Assembly: GCA_025716855.1 (NCBI GenBank)
Contig: JAIXMQ010000014.1
Location: 45,001 to 109,000, forward strand
Length of the DNA stretch: 64,000 bases
Direction: 5' to 3'
DNA from: Pilaira anomala
Lineage: Eukaryota; Mucoromycota; Mucoromycetes; Mucorales; Mucoraceae
In this document: piece by piece, positions 10,727-21,947 of the stretch
Layout of the letters: the number at the start of each line of letters is the position of its first letter
Position numbering within the stretch: the first letter of the stretch is position 1
Made by a program: the position numbers and the translations under genes
Notes under the pieces: model-generated
Database searches by the model: none
Told to the model about the DNA's origin: nothing
What the model saw: only the letters and a program-made list of their open reading frames with translations

Positions 10727-13700
10727 TTAACAATTTTCAGAAGTCCAACCACAGATAGATTTATCATCACGTACTAATTGCCAAGAATCCCAATAATGTA
10801 AATCAAGTTTTACCGCAACAACACGTACAGTTTCATTTCTACTGACAGTCTTGATACGAATATAACCTTCATCATTATCATCATCATCGTCTTCATCATC
10901 ATCAGGTTTTAAAGCATCTTGTTCTTTTTCTAACAGTGCTTGTTCTTCAGGCGTACGTTGGACAGGTGGAATGTAACTTGGTCTACGACGACGACTCATT
11001 TCAGACTCATGTGAATGCACCACCTCCAAAAACGAATCAAGATCCTTGACAGGTTTACCCTGTACTTCCACGATCCAAACACCTGGACGAAGTACATTGG
11101 AAGCAGGTGAACCATAAAGCGTACACGATACATAGACACCAGCAGGTACATTTCGTACCTGTTCCAAAACTGCTTTATAAGGACGTTGAATTAAAGCACC
11201 TTGCCAGCCAATCACTCGAGTCGTTTCATATCCACTAAATTCACTCATAGGTACATTCACACTTAATTCTTTACCATCACGTAAAATAACCATATCAATC
11301 GTATCCTTTTGATGTACAAGCATCATATGTGACATACGCGTGACAAGTTTACCATCTAAACTCAAGATCACATCACCTACGTTTAATACTTTAGCACATG
11401 GACTACGTTCATCCAATATATTCAAGACATAGAGTAAAGTATGACGTGTTGAACCACTTTCTTCGATTTTTTTAACCCAAGCATCACTGAGTCCTAAAGT
11501 ACGTGCAGCAGCAATACGCATTGTCCAAAGTTCAGCATCTAAACCTTTAAAGACCATTTTATCACTGTGTAAATATTTATCGATCGTAGGTTTGACAAGA
11601 GAAGAGAGTAAACCGGACATGAAGGAAATATCTTTTCCTTTTTCATTTTGAGAAGAGTAACTGACCCAAAGTGCCTGTACTTGACCTTGATCATTTGTGA
11701 TCAAGCCACCTTGAGAATTTGAAGCGTCATCAATCTTGATACCTTCTACGTTCATTGCACGCCAACGAGGAGGAGAACATTCTCTGGTACCAATATTCGA
11801 TACACTTGAAACGGTGGTCTTTTTCATGATGATCGAGTGATCATTTCCGATCCCAATAAAGTTAATTTCATCCCCTTGATTTAATTCCACTTCGCTAAAT
11901 TCAAGTGGCTTCACCGGTGTATCTCCAATAAAGGATGGATCATACGTCAAGATCACATAATTATAAAATGGATGTAAAAACAATAATCGACCTGGAATAA
12001 TAATCGAGTTTGCAAACGTAATGAATATATCGCCAAGTCCAATCGGAATCGTATCACGGTCACATACAATCAATGGTGGGTTGGTAGATACAATAAATCC
12101 TGTACCATAGAATTGAGTCGCTTTCATACCGTCCACTAAATAGGGCAAGTAAAAATCAATAGCTACAAAGGATGGCATCAACTTTTGTGCAAGTGCAAGC
12201 GATGGATCCAATGGAGGAAAGGTGGCGGTAGAGGGTGTATACGGAATCGTAGCGGGAGGAGGTGGCATATCTGTAAATTCCCAAAGACCATTCGTGTCGT
12301 TACGGATCGCCAATCTGAATTTATGCCAATGTCTATCAACATGCATGATCATCACCTTATCTTTATAAGCTTTATGAAGCGCATAAAATCTATTGCATAT
12401 AGCGTGTTGGTATGTAAATAATCATCACTTGTATATATATATTTTTTTACCTCACAGGTACTCTAGCCCCATCAGCCAAAGTTTTCATGGCTTCAATAAA
12501 ACTATCAAGATCAGGAGTGGGAATATTATTTACACTGACAATGATACTTTTACGCCAAGCACTTGCACTTGCCAACATATGACCGGAAGTAGCCACATAA
12601 ACACCGCCCGTAGGTTGAGAATAAGATTTAGCTAATTGATAAGATAATTCATGAACCACGCCACCACCGATTTCAACAAATCGATTTGGAGTGATTGAAT
12701 GTAAATCTTGTACGATCACTTTTACATCCTGTACTTTTTTACCACGACTTACAGTTAACGTCACTTCTTGTCCTACAGCGTCATCCAAAATAGCAAACAA
12801 GGAGATAAAATGCGGCACCATTTTACCATTACAGCCAATGATAATATCACCCGGTACCAAGATACCGTCAGCAGGACCCTTTGGTAATAAAGAACGTACG
12901 ACGAGCATACCTGTTTCATCTGGAAACTTGTTACGTACCTTTTCTTCAATATGTGCTTTTAATCCTAATCGACGTACTTCATTGTATGGCAAGTACTCAA
13001 ATTCGGTCTGTAAGGTGCCTCGAGGTACAATGTCTCCTGTTTGAATATACTTTAAGGCACGTACTACACGGTCCAAAGGTAAATAATAAGAGGAGGAGGC
13101 TCGACTGGCTCCACCTGCATTTAATGCAACGGCATGACCATCAATATCCAATACGGGACTACCAGAAGAACCACCACTGGTACCAGAAGCTGCTTGTAAA
13201 TAAAATGTATTGAAATCATTATATTCACCTACTCCATATTCAGGTGCTCTTCTATCTAATCTAGCTAATGTACCAGCCAAAATACTTAATTTCTCACCAG
13301 CGTCATTACTACAAAAAAAAAAAAAAAAAAAAGTTTTAAGTGACAGCGAATATAAAATTTATGCAAAAAAAAAAAATCTTTTTTTACCCAACTACACGAA
13401 TATCTAAACCAACTTTGGCTCTTTCGGGACTAAGTTTAATTTCTTTTAATTCCATAAATTTGATTCGAGTAGGATCAAACTAAATAAAAATAAATAAAGA
13501 ATTAAACTAAAATAAGGTCTCTCTCTTTTTTTTTTTTTTTTTCCCACCAAATAGTACTATTATTATTATTATTATTATTATTTTACCCTCATAAAACCAA
13601 AATCATGAACTGGATCACGATACACTGGTTCCAAATCAACTTCTTCATAGTTTGTTAAAACTGCTTGAGCTACAATAGGAGCAGGTGAAACGACATGACG

Positions 13701-14220
13701 ATTCGTCAAGATGATTCCCCTTTTTGCATCTACAATAAACCCTGTCGCCGTATAACCACCTAAAAAAGAAAGGAAAACAGGATAAGCTTATCTTTTTTTA
13801 AAAGAATTTTTTGTTTTTCTTTTTACCAGAAGTCTCAGTATCAAAACTTCTTACATGACTTGCTTTAATAGAGACAATGGCTTTAATGGCAGTTTCTAAA
13901 GTAGGTTCCCAAGATCGAGCTTTATAGGGTACAGCAGTACCAGTGACAGCATAATCGATAGGAAGACGAGGAGAATTCAAAGTCCAGGCATAAGAACCTA
14001 AAGCCACTGATTTTGATCTTCCACGAAATGCTTGACTACTACTAGCAGCAGCAGCAGCAGCAGCAGGCGCTTGTTCAAATTGTGTGGTTGCCATAGACAT
14101 ACTACCTCTATGTGCTTTTAAATCTGTTGCGGATTCTTCTGCATCTAATGGTGCAGGTGAAGCAACAGGTCCTTTTAATGGAGGTGTAGATACAACGAGT
14201 GGATGAAGTATTTCATCCAT
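10727..14220 (-). CDS. NMA111: Nma111-type nuclear HtrA serine protease
   Basis: Five exons (14220-13827, 13759-13587, one near 13480-13389, about 13308-12452, 12389-10727) encode about 1,060 residues. The protease domain carries a visible catalytic triad: His in [11 protein letters not shown], Asp in [12 protein letters not shown], and Ser in [23 protein letters not shown]-like segments follow ([19 protein letters not shown], and [17 protein letters not shown]). A second, degenerate protease-like half (DNRG-type [12 protein letters not shown] in place of GGSSGSP) and another PDZ ([20 protein letters not shown]) come next. This double HtrA-PDZ layout is characteristic of fungal Nma111, a nuclear protease linked to apoptosis-like death and lipid homeostasis. 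The acidic stretch [13 protein letters not shown] lies near the C-terminus. The start is the first ATG, ahead of an Ala-rich N-terminal extension. Confidence 0.9.
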
Positions 14221-15219
14221 TTTTTTTTATATGGGTTTTTTTTTAAAAAAAAAAAAAAAAAGAAAGAAAAAGTTAAAAAGAGAAGAAGAAGAAGAAAAAA
14301 AAATAGAGAGAGATAATTTATTTATTTATTTTTTTAAGCCCACAAGTGCACACACACACACACACACACACACATAATCGCGAAAGCGGAAACCAAAAAT
14401 CGAACATTACAAAAAAAAACAAGGGTTTCTCGATAGCAAAATAGTTTAAAATGAAGCTCTCTTTTTTTTTTTAAAATTGTGAAAAAAAAAAAAAAAAAAA
14501 TCATGCCAAATTGTAGCCAATAAAAGATGAGCAGTTTAAAAAAAAAAAAATTCAACAAGAGCGTTTTAAATGATGTGTTCTGGCGATCAACTCCCTTTTT
14601 AATGTATGTATATATAAGTTTGAAACAATCCACCCATCATTTCTAATGGACAATAGTTTAATGCAACTTTATTAACGCTTATTACATAGGCATTTTTGTA
14701 AGTGACTGTTCAAAAATTTACAGAAAATTTACATCTTTTTTTCATCCACCAGAAAGAGAGGGATGTGCAAGAAATAAGCATGAAATCATTGTACGTGTAT
14801 CAAAAGAAAAAAAAGAAAACGCGTTGGTCTTTCATTGCTTCTCCTTTTTTTTTTTCAACCTGTTTGTTATTATATTCTAAAAAGAGTGATGGTATAATAT
14901 AAAATCATAAAAGAAAGCTAGCTTGAATAGGGGACTGGCATGATAAATCACTGCGCGCTCTCTTTTATTTTAATTTAAACCAGTAGTGAGTGATACTAAA
15001 TAATTTTTTTTATGCACGTAAAATCCTTCAGAAAAAAAAAAAAAAAAAAAAAAAAAAAGATGACGTACTATTTATGTCCAAGTGATTGGACCATTGTGAA
15101 TATCTTTTTTTATTTGGATGATCATCTGCAATGTTAAATGATATATATATAAAAAAAAAAAATTAAATGGAATATGTGTTAAATAGAGTAAATAAACTAA
15201 AAAAAAATATTCTTATATA

Positions 15220-15250
<31 letters not shown>

Positions 15251-15350
15251 GCTATTTATATCATGAAAGAAAAGAAATGAAGAGAAAGGGGAAATATGAA
15301 CGGGGGGAAAAGTAAAAAAAAATAAAATAAAAAAAAAAAAAAATTCCTTT
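14221..15350. other. Intergenic region with CA/GT repeats and homopolymers
   Basis: This is the spacer upstream of Nma111 and downstream of the C2H2 gene. It holds a CA microsatellite (about 14348-14374), a GT microsatellite (about 15218-15252), A-runs up to about 30 nt near 15030-15058, and T-runs. Short frames here are dominated by Lys/Phe runs; I see no supported gene. Confidence 0.5.
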
Positions 15351-16487
15351 TTATTCTTCTTCATTTGTAGTTTCCAAGCCATTATTATTCGAAGCACCTC
15401 TTCCTAATCGATGTACTCTCAAATGACGTCTCATATTACTTTGTACACTAAAATGTCTACCACAACCAGGTTCAGTACAAACAAAAGGCTTTTCTCCTGT
15501 ATGAGAGTATGTATGAATACGTAAAGAAGAAGGTCTTGAAAACTTTTTTTGACAATAAGGACAAATATAACGTCCTGATGTATCTGAACTTGGATTTTCA
15601 TGATGTTGTTCATTTAATTGTTCAAACAATTGAGATCCTCCTGTTGTTGTTGTTGTTGTTGTTATTGAAGGTGATTGTTGTTGTTGAGGTATGGATATAG
15701 CTTCTTTAGGACTATAAGATTGGGCTCGCATACTAGGATGAGGTGAAGGGCTCAACATGAAATCTATTGTATTAGCTGATACCGTTCGTCTATGAGATGA
15801 TCCATGTCTACGAGTCGTTGTAGTAGATGGTGGTGTAATATTATTATTATTAATAGATGATAATGGTGGTAATGTAAATTCAGAAACAGATCTACCATGA
15901 CCTGCATAAGGTGGTTTTCGTCTATGATGTGACGATGATGAAGAAGATGATGATGATGGTGATGATAAACTATTATTACTATTAGCTGCAGTAGAAAAGT
16001 TTATCATTGGCCTATCATCTGGTATCATCCAACTAGGTGCTTTTTCTGTGTTTGTGGTTGGAAAAGGTATCCCATTAAAAGGTTCTGTTGATGTTGCTGT
16101 TGTTGCTGCTGTTGTTGTTGTTGTTGTTGTTGTTGCTGTTGTTGCTGTTGCTTGTTGATGTACTATAGGTTGTACAACCATTCTATCTTCTGGTGCTTGG
16201 AGTGATAAACTTTGAAGGTCAACTGGAAGACTACTTACACTTCTTGAAGCTCTATGTCCATAGTGTCTTTTATTTGTTGTAACCACTGGTGGTGTGTCTA
16301 TAGTAGCTATGGTAGGACCTTTTATTTTATTTTATTTTATTATTATTATTATTATATTAAGTAAATAAATAAATAAAAAAAAAAAAAAAAAAAAAGTAAA
16401 AAGAAAAAATTATCTTGTTATTACTATAATCATACCAGGAGCTTCTTGTAATAAAAACTGAATAGATGGTAAACTTGGTTTATTCAT
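15351..16487 (-). CDS. C2H2 zinc-finger transcription factor, two fingers
   Basis: Two exons. The first, 16487 to about 16436, encodes MNKPSLPSIQFLLQEAP. It is joined in phase across a short intron to an exon beginning GPTIATIDTPPVVTTNKRHY and ending at TAA 15351-15353. The protein has a long low-complexity N-terminal region (Thr, Ser and Gln tracts from trinucleotide repeats). Two adjacent C2H2 fingers lie near the C-terminus: YICPYCQKKFSRPSSLRIHT, linker TGEKP, then FVCTEPGCGRHFSVQSNMRR. A short basic tail (RLGRG) and acidic end follow. This finger pair is common in fungal regulators of morphogenesis and stress, but I cannot name an orthologue. The Thr/Ser repeats probably vary in length between strains. 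Confidence 0.75.
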
Positions 16488-16537
16488 GGGTGATTGTAAA
16501 AGAAAAGTAGAGATTATAAAAGAGAAGTAAAAGAAAG

Positions 16538-16574
<37 letters not shown>

Positions 16575-16998
16575 TAGTAGGAATAATCAGAAAAAAAACT
16601 ACCGCTGTTTGAATTAAAATGACTTTTTTTCATCATTTAAAAGATCGACATTTTTAACATTTAAAGGGGAATTTTTATTATTGTACACATTTTACTTGTT
16701 TTATTCAATATATGTAACAACAACAAAAAAAAACGCTTCATAATATTTATCCATCAAATAGATAACCCAGAAGTCTGAATAATAATAGTCTCAAGTAGAT
16801 CTTTTATTTATTTATTTAGAAATAAGATCTGTTAGAAGGGTTGGATTGACCCAATCGGATTGTTAGGAGAGGGAACATTCGGCTTTCCATCACTTCTTCT
16901 TCGGCTTTTAATCATTGCACAAAAATAAAAACAAAAGGAATATAAGAAAAAAAAAAAAAAGCCCTTTCGTTTTCTTTTTCTTCTTCTTCTTTTACAGG
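16488..16998. other. Divergent intergenic region
   Basis: This lies between the C2H2 gene (minus) and a candidate secreted-protein gene (plus). It contains a long A-run (about 16537-16572). A minus-strand 27-codon ORF (16832-16915, MIKSRRRSDGKPNVPSPNNP) looks coding-like but has no identified partner exon. No RNA gene seen. Confidence 0.4.
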
Positions 16999-17386
16999 AT
17001 GAATCTGAGTTGCTATGTTAATTTATTCATTTTTTGCTGCTTAGCAACGGCACATCATCTTTCAAAATATGTAGAAAAAAAAAAAAAAAAAAAAAAAGAT
17101 CTAAGATTGTAAATCTTGATTGGTTTTAGATAGTTGCAAGATGACGAGCATACAAATACTTTTACTAGAGTAAAAGATGATTTCATCGATAAATACTATT
17201 ATAAATTGGAAACGTTGATGAATTTAAGAGTCAAATGTCAAAATAGATATGCATATCTTTTTTTTTTTTCAATCTCACTGCAAAAGAGACATGTGTATGA
17301 GATCTTACTTTCCCTTGTATCGTTTCAAATATAATCAAAAGCATGGGATCAACAATAGGAATTGTGAAACGCAGGAGAGAGAGTGA
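16999..17386 (+). CDS. Candidate small secreted protein (about 90 aa, split gene)
   Basis: Exon 1 (16999-17070) encodes MNLSCYVNLFIFCCLATAHH, a textbook signal peptide with a hydrophobic core and an ATA cleavage context. It ends at a GTAGAAA donor. A 63-nt intron with a TTTTAGATAG acceptor leads to exon 2 (from 17134), reading LQDDEHTNTFTRVKDDFIDK then YYYKLETLMNLRVK. The 3' part is ambiguous. A 52-nt intron (17237-17288, weak GTCAAA donor) or a 1-nt change in the 12-T run would join a frame reading MCMRSYFPLYRFKYNQKHG, ending NCETQERE then TGA at 17384-17386. Without either, the frame continues to about 17334. The mature part carries a few cysteines. A pyrimidine tract plus CAG immediately before the ATG suggests a 5'-UTR intron. 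Family unknown. Confidence 0.4.
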
Positions 17387-18822
17387 GAGTGTGTGTGTGT
17401 GTGAGAGAATGACAAGCCAAGCCATTACTTTTTTTTTTTAAAAAAAAAAAAAACTTAAAAATGACTATATGATCGTCATGTTCTATTTAGTTGTATTATG
17501 AAGTGAGACATTTATATATATATATTTCTCGGTACAAATTATAATCATAATAAAAACAAAACGGCTCTACATTAGTTACTTGGTATAATTTGACATTATA
17601 GTCTTTAGCCGAGACAAATCAACAGTAAAAATCAGAGCCATTTCGGTCCTAATAAAAACATGTTGGCTAAAAGAAGAATTAAAAAAAAAAAAAGACAGTA
17701 ATCGAATCTTGTCATCCTCCTCCTTAAAATTTATGTCCCGCCGATACTAGCAGTAGCAGCAGTAGAGAACAACAATGTAGAACATGAAAATCGTGGCTTA
17801 ATTTTTTCCTTCCCCTAACTCTAAGAAGTCCGATCGATATGTAATGTATATGTGTGTAGCGTATTTCCATGCAGAGAGTACAAAATGGAAATAATGTGAT
17901 TCATTGTAGCTTAGCCATTTCTTTTTCTTTTTTCAGTCGATTTAAGTAATTTTTTTTTTGGTGTATAATACGTGGCCTGGAACATGCTGTGAAAAATATT
18001 GGTTTGACCGCATGTTGGTGTAGCCAACGAGTGATATTCCTAAAAATAAGTTCAGTCTGGCAGGAGATACAAAGGTTTCCCGATAGATTTGTATATTAAT
18101 TGTTTGTACATTTGTACTTTTTTTTTTTTTTTTTAAAAAAAATATTAACATACGCATATTATATTAGTGAGAGAGAGAGAAATGATGAATTTCCCTTTTT
18201 TTTTTAAGAAAATGCGTGCATCCTGTTTATATCATTACTCGATCTAAAGAATGTTCTAAAAAAAAAAAAATCATGTAAAATACCAAATGATGATGATGCT
18301 TTGATAAAAAAAAAAATAGTCCGATTTCCTCTTTTTTTTTTTTTTAATATGTAATCGTGTATTTACCATTAGAACAGACATTCGGTTTTTTTTTTGCTTT
18401 CCGTTAATATTTTATATAGCGGACGCCAAAGAGTTTTCCTCGAGGGCTTTTTTTATTTTTATTTTTTATTCCATGTGCAATAAGACAAAAACGAGCTTTT
18501 ATCAAATGTTCAATCACATTTTGAAATGAAAAAAAAAAAAAAAAAAAACGGGGCACACACTTGATAAAATGTCATTCTTTACATTTATAAAGGGTTTGAA
18601 ACCCAACAATAAATAGTAAATTTTAACAGATTACGCTAAACGTTTAGTAATACTTTTCAAGGCATTTGCCCGATTAAGGTGTTTGAAGGCACGTGGCATG
18701 CAAAGTTTTTTTTTTTTTTATGTATAAAGTTTAAGCCTCAAAGTTGCATTTTTATTTTTTTTTTCTTTTTCTTGTTTCTTTTTTTTTTTTCAATACTTGT
18801 ATAAAATAACAACAACAACACA
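17387..18822. other. Intergenic region upstream of tropomyosin
   Basis: This holds a GT repeat (about 17390-17402), many A/T homopolymers and a GGCTCT/AGAGCC inverted pair near 17562 and 17633. Frames around 17960-18110 are open on both strands (plus: GLEHAVKNIGLTACWC; minus: SPARLNLFLGISLVGY), but no start or splice pattern supports a gene. Confidence 0.4.
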
Positions 18823-19435
18823 ATGGATAAATTTCGCGAGGTAATAAATAACGTTTATATAACAAAAAAAAAAGAAAGAGAATTTAATAAAACTATAAAA
18901 ATTTAGAGACTTCAACTTATTCGTGCTGAAACAGACGAAGCTAATGCAAGAGCAGACGAATACGAGAAAAAGTATAAGGATTTAGAACAAGTTCAAATTA
19001 GTCAGGAACACGAAATTATTTCACTTTCTAACCGAGTCACTCATTTGGAACAAGACTTGGAAGCTGCACAAGAAAAAATCATTCAGTTAAAGGCACTTGA
19101 AGAAGGTGAGGACGATAGAAAGAAAGAGAACGATGCTGCACAAAGAAAAATCACGCTTCTCGAACAAGAGTTGGAAAATTCTGAAAAGACTGTTCGAGAA
19201 ACAACTAAAAAGTATTAGAAAAAAAAAATACCTACTATTTTTTCGTGTATATTCACCTATTATTTTTTTTAGTTTCCGTGAAGCCGATGTAAAGGCCGAA
19301 CACTTTGAGCGTAAAGTACAACAATTGGAAGCTATTTCTGCTGATCAAGAAAAGAAGAATGAAGAATTAAAGGCAAAGATAATTGAGCTACAAACTCAAT
19401 TGGACGAATTCAGTGCTCAATTAGAAGACATTTAA
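18823..19435 (+). CDS. TPM1: Tropomyosin
   Basis: Three exons (18823-18840, 18907-19211, 19273-19435) encode 161 residues, exactly the length expected for short fungal tropomyosins (yeast Tpm2 and fission yeast Cdc8 are 161 aa). The sequence starts MDKFRERLQLIRAETDEANA and is coiled-coil heptads throughout, with RVTHLEQDLEAAQEKI and the conserved ADVKAEHFERKVQQLE-like block (here EADVKAEHFERKVQQLEA). Tropomyosin stabilises formin-nucleated actin cables and contractile rings and guides myosin transport. The first exon contributes only six residues. The DnaJ gene follows on the same strand 300 bp downstream. Confidence 0.9.
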
Positions 19436-19737
19436 AAAAAATATATATATAATTAAAAAAGTAACCCCCCCCCCCCCTCTTCTCATATTCATACTTCATT
19501 GTTCTCAAACTTTCTCTCTCCCCCGCGGTCTTTTAATGATCTCTTTCTACCACGTTTTTTCAACTGTCTTTGTACACAAGAGAGTGTGAATGAATTGAAA
19601 AGTCTGTGTGTGAGTTTTGAGTGAGTGAGGAAAATAATTTTTTTTCTTTTTTTTCTCTCTTTTCTTTTACTTTTCTTTTTTTTTTTTTCTCTCTCTCTCT
19701 CTCTTCTCTTATTCAATAAATAAAAAATAAAAAAAAA

Positions 19738-21231
19738 ATGTCCAAGTTTGGTACAGACGAAAATCCTATTGATACTTCATATTATGAGTTACTTTCCATT
19801 CCAACCAATGCAGAACCTATTCAAATCAAGAAAGCTTACAGGTAAAAAAAAAAAAAAAAGTTTGGTTACTTTTCCAAAAGACTAACTTTAAATGTAACAT
19901 AGAAAGCTTGCTATGGTAACAACACTAAATTATAATATTTTCCTTTTCTTCAATGGATCTCGACTTTATTAACCTTGTTTCGATTAGATTTACCATCCAG
20001 ATAAAAACAAGGAACCTGGTGCTGAAGAAAAGGTATATATTTTATTTATTTATATAATATAAAATAATAACAAAAAAGTGTATCTATAGTTTAAAGAAAT
20101 TTCTGAAGCCTATCAAGTATTATCAGACCCTCAATTGCGTGCTGCTTATAACAAGTATGGTAAAGATAAAGAACTTGCACCTGAAGGTGGATTTGCTGAC
20201 CCTCGTGAGTATTTCCAACAAATGTTTGGTGGTGATGCTTTTAGAAGTAAGTAGATATAAAGTTAAAAAAAAAAAAAAAAAAAACCTTAAAGCTTAAAAA
20301 TCTATCAAAAAAAAAAAAAAAAGGTATCATTGGTGACTTGGCAGTTGGAGAAATGTTTAGTGAAGCTCAACAAGAAGAACTGAACTCAACATCCGCAGTA
20401 GAAGGTGAGGACTCTGCAAGTGTAGCTGAAAAGAAGCAATCAGTGAACAAGGAACAAATGGAAAAGATGCAAAAACAACAACAAGAACGAGTAGATAAAT
20501 TAGCAGAGACCCTAAAATCCAAATTATCCATATTTACTGAAAGTGAAGGAGATGATCAAGCAATAAAGTCCTTTCAAGATCAAATAAAGATGGAAGCTGA
20601 TAAGTTAAAGATGGAAAGTTATGGTTTAGAATTACTTCATTCAATTGGTGGTGTCTATCAACTTAAAGCAAAACATTATTTGGGTATCAAAGGCGGTGGT
20701 ATGCCAAGTATCTTTCTTGGATTTAAACAAAAGAAACATATCGTAAAGGAACTCTGGACTACTGTTAGAGTCGCTATGGATGTTCAACAAGCTGCTGAAA
20801 TGATTTCAAAGGCGGAAGAAAAGGGAATGGAAGATTCTGAAAAGATGAAATTAGAAGAAGAAGTGACAACTAAGGTACTTTTTTTTTATTATTATAGTAA
20901 TGTCATCATACTAAATCATATATACTCACCCATCTTTTTTTTTTTTTAATAATAATAATTAGACTTATAAGGCTTTGTGGCAAACATCAAAGTTTGAAGT
21001 TGAGGCTACATTACGTCAAGTTTGTGATAAAGTACTTCAAGATAAGGTAAAAAAAAAAAAAAAAAAAAGTATTAATAAAAAGACATGGGAACGATACTAA
21101 CATGTTACGGGTAATAGGAGGTGGACAGTAAAACTCGTACAAAGAGAGCAGTAGCATTAAAATGGATTGGCTATATTTACAAGCATACTGAAGCAGATAA
21201 ATCCAGTATGGATATCCAAATTAAGGCATAG
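19738..21231 (+). CDS. CAJ1: DnaJ/Hsp40 with DnaJ-X domain (Caj1/Djp1 type)
   Basis: Seven exons encode about 358 residues. The J-domain begins DTSYYELLSIPTNAEPIQIK. Its HPD motif (IYHPDKNKEPGAEEKFKEIS) is reached across a 13-nt micro-exon (19903-19915) coding for KLAM. The second part is the DnaJ-X region: GGDAFRSIIGDLAVGEMFSE, coiled-coil EQMEKMQKQQQERVDKLAET, IGGVYQLKAKHYLGIKGGGM, and a C-terminal helical block ending YIYKHTEADKSSMDIQIKA. There is no Gly/Phe region and no cysteine-rich zinc domain, as expected for this class. Caj1 and Djp1 stimulate Hsp70 ATPase and assist peroxisomal or membrane-associated substrates. It is convergent with the DHTKD1-like gene, 126 bp between stops. Confidence 0.85.
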
Positions 21232-21357
21232 ACTATCTTTTTCTTTTTCTTTTTTTTTAAATTACTATTTTATCTTAACTAAAACTCATAATTATAATTA
21301 TAATAAATCACACACTCTTTAAAGAGCAGGAGAGGAGAGGGACCCTATTATTTTATT

Positions 21358-21901
21358 CTAAAATTTCATAATATTCTGTAATAATTCACTTGATTCCTTC
21401 TTAAAAACAGAAGAAATACCCGCAGCAGGTGCAGAAAGTGGTGCTCGTCCTACGTATTCAATTTCCTATTTACAAAAAAAAAAAAAAAAGCAGATGAAAT
21501 TAATTAAAATATTTCGTTACGCAATCGATTTTTCCGTTACCTTGTTTTTAGGTAAAAGTTGAGCTAATCGAGGTGCCATAAAAGCATAAGCACCAGCATT
21601 TTGAGGTTCTTCTTGACACCAAACAAATTGATTAGCAGTTTGAAACTTTTCAATTTCCTTTTGAACCTCATGTTGAGGGAACGGACTTAATTCTTCAATA
21701 CGAACAAGTGCCATACGTTCATTGTATCCTCTTGCCTCTCTCTCTTTCACAAGATCATAATAGAATTTACCAGATACAAATACTACCTTTTCTACCTTAC
21801 TTGTATCTTTAATTGAAGCGTCTTGCAGGACAGGTTGGAATTTTGTACCAGGTGCCATCTCTTCTAAAGAACTGACAGCAAGCTTGTACATAGAATTTTA
21901 G

Positions 21902-21947
<46 letters not shown>

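Noticed and set aside
12185..13407. Several plus-strand ORFs over the Nma111 gene
   Set aside because: They are shadows of the protease and PDZ coding sequence on the minus strand.
14334..14633. 99-codon minus ORF rich in Phe, Lys and CV repeats
   Set aside because: It is made of homopolymer and CA-repeat translation with no start context or homology.
17942..18157. Open frames on both strands as a gene
   Set aside because: Neither strand offers a start codon with splice signals that join coherently; retained only as a note in the intergenic entry.
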